A DNA stretch of 64,000 nucleotides from Hysterangium stoloniferum (taxonomy: Eukaryota > Basidiomycota > Agaricomycetes > Hysterangiales > Hysterangiaceae): NCBI GenBank assembly GCA_015178975.1, contig WHVD01000043.1, forward strand, positions 434,001 to 498,000, written 5' to 3'. This document shows positions 1-11,763 of the stretch, piece by piece. How positions within the stretch are numbered: position 1 is the stretch's first letter; each line of letters opens with the position of its first letter. The position numbers were made by a program, and so were the translations under genes. The notes under the pieces are model-generated. The model made no database searches and was not told where the DNA came from. It was given only the letters and a program-made list of their open reading frames with translations.

Positions 1-238
1 TAACAGCTAAAAGCATTATTTCAATTGAAATTATATGATCTGTCAAACTTGGCTTTTGATTGTGGGCTTGGTAGGCCTTTACCCAAGTATACTACAATAT
101 GATCTTTATTATTGCCAGATCATTAGAAATTACGTTAAATATAGAGAGAATATTAGAAAACATTATGACTCATTTTTGTTATTAATAAAAACTCTTAATA
201 GTTCAATTTTAATCGTGTGTTTTTGAATTAGAACCTCC

Positions 239-676
239 TGTTGAGTAGAAGACAAGAATTCAGAAGGATAGAATCTAAACACAAATCTCAGTGAGTGAGT
301 GAATGACTTTCACTATATGTATATTATAATACCTAAACACAAATCTATAAGATGTTTTGTAAGTAATAGAATAAGAATAAATGATTGCACATATACCTCA
401 GTGAGTGAGTGAATGACTTTCACTGAGGTACATGGTGATTTTCGTGTTCTTTTATTTACTTAGTAATTATTTAGGGGAGTCTTTAGGAGAGTAAAAAAGA
501 AATTTAGATACTCGAAGTTTCTAGCCAATTGCATCATTAAGGAGAAATAAGGAGTTAGTTCCCCTTATGGCATTATGGTATACATATGCACATACATATA
601 TGTGCATACATTCGTCATTGTGGATTCAATTGCGATTCGTGATCTCAGTTTATACGAAGACTTGCTATTATTAACA
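239..676 (-). repeat. Copia 3' LTR, enlarged by internal duplication
   Basis: Starts TGTTGAGTAG and ends TTATTAACA on the plus strand. It is 438 bp against 310 bp for the partner at 5381-5690. The extra roughly 128 bp lies around 300-425, where the CTCAGTGAGTGAGTGAATGA block occurs twice (near 287 and 398) with unrelated AT-rich sequence between. The rest aligns closely, including the shared block from GTAATTATTTAGG to the end. Confidence 0.93.
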
Positions 677-690
677 CTTCCCCTCAAGTC
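677..690 (-). promoter_or_regulatory. Copia polypurine tract
   Basis: Immediately inside the 3' LTR the minus strand reads TTGAGGGGAAGTG and then the LTR start TGTTAATAATAG. A purine-rich run at this place is where plus-strand DNA synthesis begins in LTR retrotransposons. Confidence 0.75.
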
Positions 691-3600
691 AAGTGTTGAT
701 AAGACCAAGTTCCAGTGTGAAATAGATAAGTTTTGGGTGAGGTAAAGCTTTGGTGAATATATCTGCTGTCATATATTCGAGGACAATATGCGAGTGTAAC
801 TGTGCCGTTTTCCACAATTTCATGTATGAACCTGTATCATATATCAATGTGCTTTGTTCATCCTTGGAATCTGTTATTCTTTGATATGATAATAGTAGCT
901 TGATTGTCGCAATGTAATGTGATTGATTTGGTGAATGGATGAAAGATTTCATTCATAAATTTGTGAATCCAGCATGCCTCTTTGATGGCATATGTGGCTG
1001 CAACAAACTCGGCCTCAGTGCTAGATAAAGTTACGAGTCTTTGTTTGTTTGAACTCCAAGAGAATGCTCCACCATTTAATAGAAAACAATAGCCTGATAT
1101 CGAGTGTCGATCCGGTTGTTGTCCCCAATCCACATCTGTATATCCCATTATGCCACTCTCATTTCTTCCCAATGTTAATTTGAACTCTCATGTTCCCTTC
1201 AAATATTTTAGTACTCTTTTTGTTGCTTCCCAATGTATTTGTCCTGGATTTTCCATAAATTGAGATAAAATAGATACTGCAAAAGCAATATCTGGTCTTG
1301 TACCCATTGCGGCCCACATTAGTGAACCAATGGCTTCGTGATATGGAATATTCTTCATATTTTTGCACTCTCTTGGTGTAGTAGGGCATTGTTCTTTTGA
1401 TGATCATGGCTTGGGATCCATAGGTAGTGTGACTGGGGCTGCATCTTGTAAATTGAATCGTTTGATAATTAAGTCAATATATGCAGTTTGCCTGAATGAA
1501 ATTGTATGTGCTTTTATATCGTATTTGACCTCTATGTTCAATAGCCAATGTAATTCTCCCATATCCTTCATTTTGAAATATAGTTTGAATTGTTCCTTCA
1601 TTTGAATTATCCCTTTGTTTGTATTTGCAGTGAGGGTGAGGTCGTCCACAGCTACTGCAATAATAATAATATCATTTTCCACCTGTTTGTAGAATACGGC
1701 TGGATCGGAGAGTGAGCAAGTAAATCCCATTTGATTAATCACCTTGCTGAGTAGTTTATACCATTCTCTGCCCAATTGTTTTAAACCATATAGAGCCTTT
1801 TTCAATTTGAGGACTTTTGATGCTGGACCCTGAGGAAATCCCAGTGGTTGGTGCATATACACCGTTTCTGTAAGCTTTGCATTTAAGTATGCATTGTTAA
1901 CATCCATTTGCTCTATAGGCCTGCTGTTCTGGGCTGCTATGCCTGTTATAAGCCTCAGTAAAGCCAGACAAACAATGGGAGAAAATGTCTCTTCATAGTC
2001 TGTCCCGAATGCTTGTGTAAAGCCTTGGGCTACGAGTCAGGCCTTGTATGTGGTGATATTTCCATTCGCATAGCATTTCATTCTTAGCATCCATTTAGAA
2101 CCAACTATATTGATTCCTTTGGGTTTGTCAACGAGTTCCCAGGTACCCAAATCGTGTAAGGCCTTGAATTCCTTTAGAAATGCTGGTTTCCACAATGGCC
2201 AATCATCTCCTCTCATAGCCTCTTCCACTGTAGGTGGTACACCTTCTTGAAGGTTTGCAATTGTCCCTATGGTTTCTAATCTTTCGTTGTCCATCTTATC
2301 TGTAAACTCCATCCATTCCAGTGGGCTATATGCATCTGTATACGAGATGTTTTTATCAACTGTAATTGGTGGCTCACTTGGACTATCTTCCCATAGAATC
2401 GAATCTTCATCAAAGCTATTTTTGTATTCTAAAATAATGCATGTTGCTTTTCTGAGGTCTTCTGATACTTGCAGTCCTGGAGAGAATTCGATTTGACTAG
2501 AGCCTGCAGTTCCTTCCCCTTGTCTGAGACGGTGCATATAATCAGATGGAAATCTGGTTCTTGTACTTTGTCTCAGTTGTTCTTGAGGCAAGGATTCTGT
2601 GGTTTCTGGTAGCTCTGGAATGCTAACTTGAGGCAATTCGGGTAATGGTACATCCATGGGCATTTGAGGAAGTATCTTGCTTTTGATTTTGTATGTTTTG
2701 TGTTCTAGATCTCTTCCTGATACGAGTATAGGAACCCCAGTTTGCTTGGGGAATGCTACGTTTCATTCTACCATCACAGTTTGTTTTTATGGCCAATATA
2801 TGCAGTGTCCTTCACTGTTAAAACTATTCCCAACCCAGTGGCCCTCTTTTGCCTTAGGTGCTAGTTTACCTCCCTCTGGCTCCATCCTCACATATACAGT
2901 CTCTCCCCATTCCAGTAAGTCACTTAGATTTGGCTTCTTGTTATGAACTAGCTCGTATAGTGTTTTTCCATTGAGAGCTGATGTTGCTGTCCTATTCTTC
3001 AGATACACCACATGTTGTATGCATTTGCCCCATAGGAACTTGGGCAGATTGGCAGCAATGAGCATTGACCAGGTGTGTTTGACTAATGTTCAATTTAGTC
3101 TTTCTGCGACACCATTCTGTTGGGGAGTATCATGAACGGTTAATTGTTGGAGGGTTCCACGTGAGGATAGATAGTCCTTAAACTCATTAGATGTATATTC
3201 ACCCCCATTGTCTGACTGTAGTTTCTTAATCATAATGTTCCTTTGTTGATTTAGGAATGCCTCGTATGCCTTGTATTTTTGGAATGCTTCCCCCTTTGTT
3301 TTCATCAGGCACATTCTTGTTTCCCTTGTGAAATCGTCAGTGAATGGTATGTACCATCTACAGCCTCTGATAGTTTGAACTTTGGATGGCCCCCATACAT
3401 TGGTGTGTATCTTTTGGCCTTGAGATTTGGCTCGTTCTGATTTCTGGATTTTTGGGATTGGCTCCTGAGTAATCTTCCCTTTGATACAGGCTTCACAAAA
3501 CTCGATAGGTCTTGTATGATCTAGTGTGATTCATTCAATTGCCCCATTTTCAACCATTCGCTTTGCAGCAGCTGGTGCTATGTGTCCCATACGTGTATGC

Positions 3601-4175
3601 AGCTCATTAATTGTAGTGCAGGCTTCATTTTTTAAGTTGTTAGCCTCGTGGATAATGTAACTTGTTTGATAAAGACCATTTATTTGATGGATTTGCCCAC
3701 ATATACCTCCTTCCAGATTTCGAAGGGTGCATTTTCCATCAGCAAATGTGCATGACAACCCCTTTTTATCGCAGCATGCGATGGACACTAAAGTAAATGC
3801 TAATTTGGGTGAGTACAACACATTTTGTAATGTGATGTTAGTGGGCTTGCTGCTATTTTGCACTTGTATGTGCATATTGCCAATTCCTGTGGCTAAGAAC
3901 TCTGTCTTATTGGCGGCACGAATTTTCTGAGGTGGGTGTATTGTTTTGAAGCTTGAGAATAAGCTTAGATATGGGGACATATGAGAATTGGCCCCAGAGT
4001 CCCATACTTCGACAATTTTTGTGCCATTGTTGTTAGTTTCGTCATTTGTTAAAATCCCTGTATTCAGTGAGGTAGCGAATGCATATGACTCTTCATTTGC
4101 AATGCTTGCATTCCTGCTGTTGCCTGTATTGTATCCCCTTTGGTTTGTGCTATTGCACCTTGAATTTCCACGCAT
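689..4175 (-). pseudogene. Copia pol polyprotein, multiply interrupted
   Basis: One frame can be followed nearly end to end. In order: aspartic protease with DSGA (near 4005); GAG-pre-integrase with LHTRMGH and CEAC (near 3500-3590); integrase core with SDNGGE and PQQNGVAERLN (3095-3220); reverse transcriptase with KARLVAQGF-like, MDVNNAYLNA and VAVDDL motifs (1650-2040); RNase H with YTDVDW and STEAEF (990-1150). In-frame stops: 3531-3533, 3090-3092, 2787-2789, 2763-2765, 2037-2039, 1404-1406, 1188-1190, 858-860, 837-839. Most are TGA where the family has Arg (CGA), as expected from cytosine deamination. A one-base frameshift near 790 moves the C-terminal TADIFTKALP segment to another frame, and another near 4170 separates pol from gag. 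Confidence 0.93.
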
Positions 4176-5047
4176 ACACTTGGTCCTTGCCCCTCCTTAC
4201 CACCACCTTTAGCCCAACAATTGGCTATGACATGCCCGATCCATCTGCAATTCAGATTGAAGCATGTTAGGTTTCGATTTTGAGTTGTGGAGGTATTTCT
4301 CGAGTTCCAGGAGTTACTGCTAGGGCCTGTACTTCGTCGCTGGCCCTTAGTATTGGCTAGGAGGGCTTGATTGTTGTTATTAGTTGAGTTTGGGGCTTTC
4401 TTTAATTTTCTATGCTCATATTCGGCTTTGATCATTGTTATTAGGCTTGTTGGGGTTAAAACAGTTCCAGTGGCTGTTGCAGAAGTCATTACCGCATTCA
4501 TCATGACATCATAAGAGTCTGGGGGTGAACTCAGCATAATGTTGAAGAAATCATTATCTTCTATTTTCATTCCCATGCTTGCTAGTCGCTGATGCATTTC
4601 TAGTAGGGTGTCAAGGTGGGAATGGACATCTTCCCCTTCTTTGCATTTTAGAGCACACATTCTGCACTGCAAATCAACTTGAGCCATTTTCGGCTTCGAC
4701 TCGAATTCCTGGCAAACGGCCTCCCATACTTCTCTTGCTGTGCTGAGTCTTTGAAGACTGAGCATAAGAGAAGGGCCGACTGATAAAAAGATCTGAGCTT
4801 TGACTCGTCCTTCGCATGCAAGGTAATGATCCAAACGTTCCTCTTGCTTGTCCCTGAGATCTAACTGATTATTTGTTAATACAGTTCCTGCGACATATAT
4901 TGTAGGATCTGGGGGGCACTGTGCACTTCTGTCAATGTGTTTCAACAGTGCACCTGATTCTAATATGGATAATATTCGGCTTTTCCAAGTGATCCAATTT
5001 TCGCCATTATCAGCAAGTTTCTCGAGTGTGACTATAGCGGGGCCCAT
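4064..5047 (-). pseudogene. Copia gag (nucleocapsid) reading frame
   Basis: A frame of about 327 codons from ATG at 5045-5047 (protein start MGPAIVTLEKL). It has the W-x-x-W and helix-rich N-terminal part of Copia gag proteins, then a zinc knuckle of form CX4CX4HX4C (CFNLNC...H...CW) near 4190-4240, followed by a KGGGKEGQ motif. The frame is open further upstream to 5116, but those residues come from LTR sequence brought in by a local inversion, so I take 5047 as the ancestral start. The frame leaves pol by a one-base shift just after KEGQGP; whether that is a programmed shift or decay cannot be told from one copy. Confidence 0.85.
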
Positions 5048-5380
5048 AACCTGTTGAGTAGAAGACAAGAATTCGGAAGGATAGAATCTAAACACGAATT
5101 CTTGTCTTCTACTCAACAGGTTATGGGCCCCACTATAGTCACACTCGAGAAACTTGCTGATAATGTTCCTCTTGCTTGTCCCTGAGATCTAACTGATCAT
5201 TTGTTAATACAATTCCTGCGACATATATCGTAGGATCTGAGGGGCACTGTGCACTTCCGTCAATGTGTTTCAACAGTGCACCTGATTCCAATATGGATAA
5301 TATTCAGCTTTTCCAAGCGATCCAATTTTCGCCAATAATGGGCAAGTTTCTCGAGTGTGACTACAGCAGGGCCCATAACC
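5008..5380. repeat. Fold-back plus direct duplication of the Copia LTR/gag junction
   Basis: Sequence 5008-5079 (start of gag, primer site, beginning of LTR) is repeated inverted at about 5094-5163, forming a palindrome centred near 5086. It is followed by a direct second copy of the gag start (5165-5380 matches 4838-5051), which ends at the real 5' LTR. The second copy has an extra base after its ATG (5374-5376) and is frameshifted. This looks like a template-switch or replication-repair event at the primer site. Confidence 0.9.
5369..5380 (-). promoter_or_regulatory. Copia primer-binding site, half-tRNA type
   Basis: Directly next to the 5' LTR the minus strand reads GGTTATGGGCCC. This complements the anticodon stem-loop of eukaryotic initiator tRNA-Met (GGTTATGAGCCC) in 11 of 12 positions, the mismatch allowing G-U pairing. 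Priming from an internally cleaved initiator tRNA is known for Drosophila copia. The gag ATG lies inside this site. Confidence 0.7.
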
Positions 5381-5690
5381 TGTTGAGTAGAAGACAAGAA
5401 TTCGGAAGGATAGAATCTAAACATGAATCTCAGTGAGTGAGTGAATGACTTTCACTAAGGTACATGGCGAATTTTGTGTTCTTTTATTTACTTTGTAATT
5501 ATTTAGGGGAGTCTTTAGGAGAGTAAAAAAGAAATTTAGATACTCGAAGTTTCTAGCCAATTGCATCATTAAGGAGAAATAAGGAGTTAGTTCCCCTTAT
5601 GGCGTTATGGTATATGCGCATACATTCGTCATTGCGGATTCGATTGCGATTCGCGATCTCGGTTTATACGAAGACTTGCTATTATTAACA
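5381..5690 (-). repeat. Copia 5' LTR
   Basis: 310 bp, TGTTGAGTAG to TTATTAACA, followed by the CCTCC target duplication. It matches 239-676 apart from scattered substitutions and the missing internal duplication. Confidence 0.95.
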
Positions 5691-5695
5691 CCTCC

Positions 5696-6821
5696 TGTAA
5701 TCCTGGTGCCCCCAGTCTTACGCACGGACCCTTTAGTTTTACATTCTCGTTTCAATCAACACGTGATTACATAATCAGCGTATAAGTCGCCGGGAAGTTT
5801 TCAGGACCTTAGATCTTACCGTACGCTGCACTTGCCTGTATCTTGTTCTGCTCTGGACAATACACCGTGGTCCTGTCAACTTGTGTAACCGCCAGTGATC
5901 CCAATTGACGACGGGATTACACCTCCACTAATTATTATTTTATATAATGCTAAATTAGCCACTATTTTTCTATAATCTAAATTTTCGAAGAGTTAGTTCA
6001 TCACGGATTAATATTTAACCGTTGCGATGGATTTAAATCCTTAAGAGCTCGAGTCTCTTTGTTCGTAAATAGCTAAATTTTTATAATATAAATGGAAATG
6101 ATCCTGGTAACCTTTATTATTAAACATCATCCCCACTTGCTCTTTAATATTTAATTTATACCTAATGCCTTCGCTAGTTCTTATTAAAAATACAAAAGCC
6201 TCTCCTTTTCTTTATATCTCTGACTCGTCAGAGTCAGCAAGCGAGCACTTAGGTTTAAAGAGGGGGGGCTAACCCAGTCGTTATGTGTTATAATCTTAAG
6301 CATTAAGATTTGTTATAATATAGCTCTTTTGTTGTGGCTCTGTCTCTCGCTTACCGCCTCATCCTCTATCAACTAAGTTGAAGATCTTTGACTTGACGGC
6401 TCGATTATTTACATTTAAATATCCTGGATCTACCCTGCGCCTGCGGCACAGATAAGTCCGAGAAAGTTGGGTGCGAACTCTAATTTCGTGGAAATCTGAA
6501 CGCGATGCGAGACGTAAATGCATACCGAAACAACTGTCGTAGGGAGACTGGCGGAGCTCTCGTAATAGTGACTTTAGTGTCGATGGAACCGTTGGTCGAT
6601 CCTGGCTTCTCATCATATGCCGTAGAAGAAGCATCAGGATGATTAACCCTGGACTTTCTCCAGAAAAATAACGGAGAGTTATTCGATGTCATGGCCGTTC
6701 ACCGAAGGTGGGTTCAGTAGGGAGTATATACGTATAGGAGGATGGGCTAAGAACAATGCTGGCTTCCTGTGGACGAATTATAGCAGCACAGGCCTTGCGG
6801 TCAAATAAATAAAAGTTGTAA
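5696..6821. other. Flank without an assignable gene
   Basis: 5696-5940 is mixed-composition sequence, 5941-6340 is AT-rich. Two overlapping minus-strand frames (6359-6634, 91 codons; 6480-6692, 70 codons) are open, but neither shows a domain and neither has a copy elsewhere in the window, so I leave them uncalled. Confidence 0.5.
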
Positions 6822-9456
6822 TTTAAAGGATCAATTCCGTTGGGCCATTCAGGTAATAATACACCTTTCTATATGTAAGTATGACGTGATACGCGATTAT
6901 ATGTGCAATTTGTCAATCCAAATTCTGATGGATACGCAAAAATCAAAATATTCCAAGCCAGACCTTTATGTACCTCAATAAAATCTACAATGAGAACTTT
7001 GGACTTGCGTCACTCTTTGTCTTGCTCAGACGTTGCACAAAATTCAAGCCGATTGATATGGCAAGGGTGAAATCACGTTGCTTACCATTAACCCGACTAG
7101 ACTATCACTTGCGCTGGGTTTCTCCTCATTGAAAGGTTGTTAAAACTAAACAGGCAGCGCGCAGTCCTGCCAAAAGAATTTCCAGGTTGCCACTATGCCA
7201 ACTTGAAAGCCGCAACAGGTAATAATGGCTCTGGACTGCATTTGTATTATTCATGGTAACGCCACTTCTCGAATATCAGAAAAGCCGTTTTGGTTTCAAC
7301 GTTGACGCTCAATAACGCCCTAAATACTATATTATGGGGTGACAATTGTCAAAACTATTGTTAGATGCTGTGTGAGCCTTCAGCGGAAGGCATAAGAAAG
7401 TAGCAAGGTAACCGAGTCCACTGGTTCCTATAAAGTTCAAAGAAGGTGAGGGGATTTCGCTTACGAAGGCAAGGAGGACATGCTGTGAATCCTGTGTGAG
7501 CCCAGCCACAACTCTGTAGAACTCTCCGACTGACTGCGCCATAAAATCAGGGTACCTCCTTCTAATGTAAGTACGACTGCTACGCTAAAATGTTTCCTTG
7601 CAACGAGACGACTCTGAGGAATTACGATGAGGCAACGGTTCATACTTACATTGAAGGCGTTGAGAAGCTACCACCCTTAGTTTCCCCAGGTGTATTGAGT
7701 TCAGAGCAACGGGACCAGATCATTAAGACGGGGATGAGAGAGATATTCAGGGAGAAACTTCGAGAACGATGGGGTTGTAACGAACCCGGCCATGATTTAT
7801 GTTATCGGGCCTCCGATGACGAGCAGCACATACAACTATCTGCAAGTCATATAGAGGTATGGGTTGACGACTGGGTGAGTAAAGTAAAATGTTATTGCCA
7901 TGTGATCTCTGTGACATGCGGCACATTTCAGTGTCAAGGAGAAACGACCTGCCATGACCCACCCATTGTTGTTCAGATATCCACCGATGCGACATGCAAC
8001 CTCAGCCCGTATCATAGTCATGGCGAGGACTGGGAATGATCTCACGGAGTCTTGTGACATCTTCAAGTATTGAAATTGGCCCCGGGTACTACTGTGGAGT
8101 CAGTTTGGAAAGGATTGGGATCAAAGTCCTTCACAGTGCAAAGAAAGCTTCGCTGATGGCAAAGCTGACAATATACGGGGAAATCATGAGTCGATTGGTT
8201 CAAGGTAAGGGTGCCTTTAGCAAGATTCTACACAAGCGTCTCACCCTGCCAAGATTGGGAAGACTAGTTCAAGACACTGTTGATTTAGTGAGGTAGGGAT
8301 ACCTCAGCTTCGATCATTGAACACACTTGAAATACTTATGTCTGAGTCGTAGACCTACATACCCGCCTCAAATTCGGGGAAGAGCAAGGAGTGTTTCAAA
8401 TGATTCCCAGTGGTCTTCATCTCGCATGAAGCAGAGTAGCAAAGGCTATACTTCCCAACTTATGCTATCTTTGGCTTCGGCCTTTAGGTGGTGTCCCGGC
8501 GTCCTTGGGCCATATCGAGACTCGTCAACTGCGATTACGTTACAATGTTTTAGTCAAGTCACCGCTGCACACCAACTTTGATCAGGTTGCATCAACATTT
8601 ATCATACACATTGCCCGTTATCTAACAAGAGTTCATGATCCCTGGACCATTATCGGCCTTGTGTATCTCGTGGAAGCGATCTGCCATGTGCGTCAACTAT
8701 CTGTAGAGGAGCTCACGGCGATCAGAGGTTACTTTGAATTCTGGTTACAAGTGTGCGTCGCGACCTCACATCATTTCATCTTTCCCACCAAAAGCATAAC
8801 AGACAAAGTCAACGGCGACTCTCTCTCCATTATGACTGTCCTATGCGGCTTCTCTTGTGTTGCATCCACCAAGATACATGGTTTCGAGATTTTGGTGCAG
8901 CGGCATTGAGGGTTATATTGGACAACATAAACGTGCATATAGCGTCATTGGCACCTCATATTGACTTAAAGGCATCATATGCACTGTATTGGAGTATTTC
9001 CTTCCCGCAAACTTTCTTCAACGACAGCACGCTTCTCGCCTGTCACATCAACCAGCTGAATGTGGTTTCTTCATTCATTGGGCCCGTCGTACGGTACGTT
9101 CAACATTTTACCTACCTGCACCATCTTGCATCCGCCTATGAAACTTTCTTACTAGTCTGATTCTGACGCACACGAGTCCTGATTACTATCTCCTGGCGTC
9201 TGGCGAAAGAATAATCGAGTTGACTATGAAGCTGATAGCTGGATCTTCCGAGCCCGAATCCACATGTACCACAGTACGCAGCCTCGATGCCATCCCCGTG
9301 CTCGTTTCTCTCCTTCCACATTGTGACATAATCCGCAGCTCGACCAATGACCAGTCCATCAGTAGTTATTCACTCAAGAGTTTAGATTTCACTGCGCGTT
9401 CTTTCCTTTTCGTGGTCGCCACACCTGCCACTTGTGTGTCGGTGGGGTCTAATTAG
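6822..9456 (+). pseudogene. Unknown spliced gene, family A copy 1 (longest copy)
   Basis: Not recognised. Exons can be followed because the same frames recur in divergent copies at 24.1, 27.9, 43.3 and 47.2 kb. An early exon (about 6964-7134) encodes YNENFG...FVLLRRCTKFK. A later exon from about 7590 encodes LPPLVSPGVLSSEQ and REIFREKLRERWG and splices at intron 7875-7931 (57 nt, GTGAGT..CAG). Another intron is 8293-8352. Introns 8753-8802 (50 nt) and 9094-9155 (62 nt) join RGYFEFWLQ to PMRLLLCCIHQD, and FIGPVVR to LTMKLIAGSSEPES. The stop is TAG at 9454-9456. The Leu/Ile-rich C-terminus looks helical-repeat-like, but that is a guess. Damage: 7 bp lost near 7070 and one base lost near 8036 compared with 25.4 kb. 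Confidence 0.6.
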
Positions 9457-10520
9457 ACCCCATATATCAATGTTGGAGGAACATAGTTGCCCGGACAAAG
9501 GTCTTGCACCATTAATTGGATACACTTCCTAATCATTTCTCTTCAATTATGCCGATACATCTCAACCAAACCAGGAGGAGGACAATCCCGTTCACCTTTA
9601 ATTAATTCACTTTGCAACCAGATTTGAAAAAAATGTATTATGATATATAGCTTGAGCCAATGTAAGAGCGCATTTAGTGACTCTTTGTGATCACCGCGAA
9701 CACTGCGGCTTGTATTCATACAGGCGTTGAATACGTTTTGGGAAACTAGCCTTGGCCAGACTAGTATTCCAATCATTAACGACACTTGTTTTAAATAAAA
9801 TATCAATGAAGGTTTGAAAAATGGCATTTCGATGGATGTCTCGTTCAGGCCAGCGTTCAATCGACAAGATCCACGATCTTAAAACCGAGGGCCTTAAGTT
9901 CACCCCAAGCGAGTCAATCTGTTGCACGAATTCCTTAAACTAATGCTCTTCTATTGAAAAACTTGACGATACAACTGCCATAGGTCGCTCAAATATAAGA
10001 GCGCATACAGTCACTTTTCATCATTGCCGCGAGCTTTGCCTGTTGCTCGCATTGATCCCCTACATGCATTGAATACAGTTGGGGGCACTGGGGGCACTAC
10101 ACGTGGTTGGATTGACAGCCCATTTATAAATGACAATCAACTCAAACAGAATGCGGACTCGAGAGTTGTATGAAACTACATAATTTGACAAAATGTAAAT
10201 GCGAAGTTAGTCACTTGGGATGATCGCTGCGAGGTTCTCTAGACCGGTGTTGAATATACTCCGAGGACCACCCGTCGCTGAAATTACATCGCATATTTAT
10301 CGAGAACAATTTCAATAGAATTCCACTTGGACGTCTCAAAGAAGGCGGTCGCACCGTTATTCTCGTGTCATTTGTTTGGGAGAACAGGAAGCCGGGCCAA
10401 CCCGATGGACAACACCATAATCAAGACACCGACACTTCTCCACATGTCGCGAGCTTTCACCTTGGATAAGAGAAAAGTAGCTCGTGGTAATTTCAGGTGG
10501 AATCAGCTATCAACCTAGAG
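9457..10520 (-). pseudogene. Family B repeat with minus-strand frames, unit 1
   Basis: Not recognised. Begins after the family A stop with a shared tail (GACAAAGGTCTTGCACCAT at about 9497). The minus strand holds overlapping frames (9543-9860 and 9691-9927) including SVLRSWILSIERW, also seen at 13.1, 26.0 and 45.6 kb. Upstream, near 10500-10330, is a start-like MWRSVGVLIMVLS hydrophobic stretch that is broken here but open in unit 2 (13480-13863). No domain is visible, and plus-strand frames are also partly open, so coding is uncertain. Confidence 0.4.
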
Positions 10521-10819
10521 TTGAAGAATACCCACGACAACTGTAAGGTCGTTGAGTGACCTCATTCAGTTGGTACAGACAGGACTGGGCCATTTTTATT
10601 TTAAGGGAGTAATGAGGAATACGTTAAATCGCGAAACAGCTCGATACAGATAGTAGCTACCGTTCTTGAAAAATATCCTTGGAAATATATCTTTCGTGGA
10701 ACAATGGGATTGCCAGTTATAATCGAAAGCATGCAATGTCCATCTATAGATGGAGGTCACAAAGATGAAGAACTGGGATTGGATGAACTAGAATGCTCAT
10801 CACTGGTGGGGTCAATGAT

Positions 10820-11560
10820 ATCAGTGCAGGGGACCACATATAATAATTTCACTCGATTTTCGAGTTCGACCAACCCAGTCTGGATACTGCACCATCGCAA
10901 ATGCCTGAACCTTCCAATCGCCCTCGCACCACCGAAATTCGGGAAATTTGGTGCACATATTGTTGCTGAAATACTCACCCGCAAACGTTCCGACTCCCCC
11001 AACGTTCTGGGCCTTCTTTCTCTGCATGCAGCGAGTTCCACAATTGCTTGGCATGGTCAGTCATGCACTGATTGGACTGCCTTTGAGTGCCTGACCCTCC
11101 TCATTTGTCACAAAATCAAACATTTGAAGTCCCGTGCTTGATGTAATTCTTCATAAAGTTCCGCCAATCGCTCCATGTCCAGAACTTGACATTAGACAGT
11201 CTGCTTGACTTGATTTTGCAGGGAATAGAGGACCGGCGAGTTTCCCGGATGTTTTAGCTTGTGCAGAAGCAACACTTGGCTGGCTTTGTAGCATAGATTT
11301 TAATGTCACAACCAGATCTCTGCATAAAGAATGAAATGAAGGTATATATGTGTCTCAGACAATATCGAAAATCCACCTTTGTGCATCCAGTTGGGGTTCC
11401 AGGACAGAGGCCTTGGTACATATGGTGCTAAACACCCCATTTCGGGTTTTCAAGAGATCATTTTCAGTAGCTTTCATGAGGAGGTCGAAATATGCATGGT
11501 GATCGAGGTTCTGAGTGAAATTGCAGAACGGTTGATTAAAATCTGAAAAAAGATCCTAAA
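10820..11560 (-). pseudogene. Unknown spliced gene, family C copy 1
   Basis: Not recognised. Read on the minus strand: an exon near 11340-11545 encodes DHHAYFDLLMKATENDL and ICTKASVLEPQLDAQ. A short intron ending TTTATGCAG near 11315 joins it to DIKTYATKPAKCCFR. The frame continues through SNVKFWTWSDWRNFM, DHAKQLWNSLHAEKE and FPEFRWCEGDWKVQAFA to VQYPDW. Tryptophan-rich composition and conservation with the copy at 14.2-15.0 kb support a former protein. There is a frameshift near 11000 and in-frame stops near 11250 and 11110. Confidence 0.55.
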
Positions 11561-11763
11561 AGACATCTAAGATGAATGTATTTGCAAAAGAAAGCTCTAC
11601 TTACCGATGCTCTTTTTTAATCTGTCTGTTCTGTAAAATCATTCATTGGTAATCCGGAGAATTCCAGCTGTGCTCAGAACGGCCGATCGCCGTTCGGTTG
11701 GTTCGGCAGGTAACGGCTCCCGCCGGTTGTCTCTCCAGAAGTTCATTGGTTAACCGGTCACCT

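Larger units (their letters stand above)
239..5690 (-). mobile_element. Complete, inactivated Ty1/Copia LTR retrotransposon
   Basis: The element runs TG to CA (239-5690) and is flanked by a perfect 5 bp target duplication, CCTCC at 234-238 and 5691-5695. It reads on the minus strand: 5' LTR at 5381-5690, primer site at 5369-5380, gag, then protease, integrase, reverse transcriptase and RNase H down to 689, and 3' LTR at 239-676. The order protease-integrase-RT-RNase H defines Copia. The pol frame is recognisable throughout but carries at least nine in-frame stops and frameshifts. The start of gag has been rearranged (5008-5380). LTRs differ in length because the 3' copy has an internal duplication. 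Confidence 0.95.
8528..11763. repeat. Tandem cassette, unit 1
   Basis: First of three direct repeats. Homology with unit 2 starts at the GCGATTACGT block (8528, 11764, 15188). The order inside is the 3' half of family A (+), a conserved tail, family B (-), family C (-) and a spacer with the inverted repeat GAACGG...CCGTTC. Units 1 and 2 differ by scattered substitutions and small indels. Confidence 0.9.

Noticed and set aside
35-226. 63-codon plus-strand frame at the left edge
   Set aside because: AT-rich, no motif, no copy elsewhere; chance frame.
1159-1407. 82-codon minus frame inside Copia pol
   Set aside because: Shadow frame; the pol frame runs through the same bases with RPDIAFAVSILSQF.
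9136-9321. Antisense frame (GDGIEAAYCGTCGFGLGRS) over the family A last exon
   Set aside because: Open in several copies, but the sense frame joins across conserved introns and continues to a shared stop, so I take sense as real; noted as a test in the findings.
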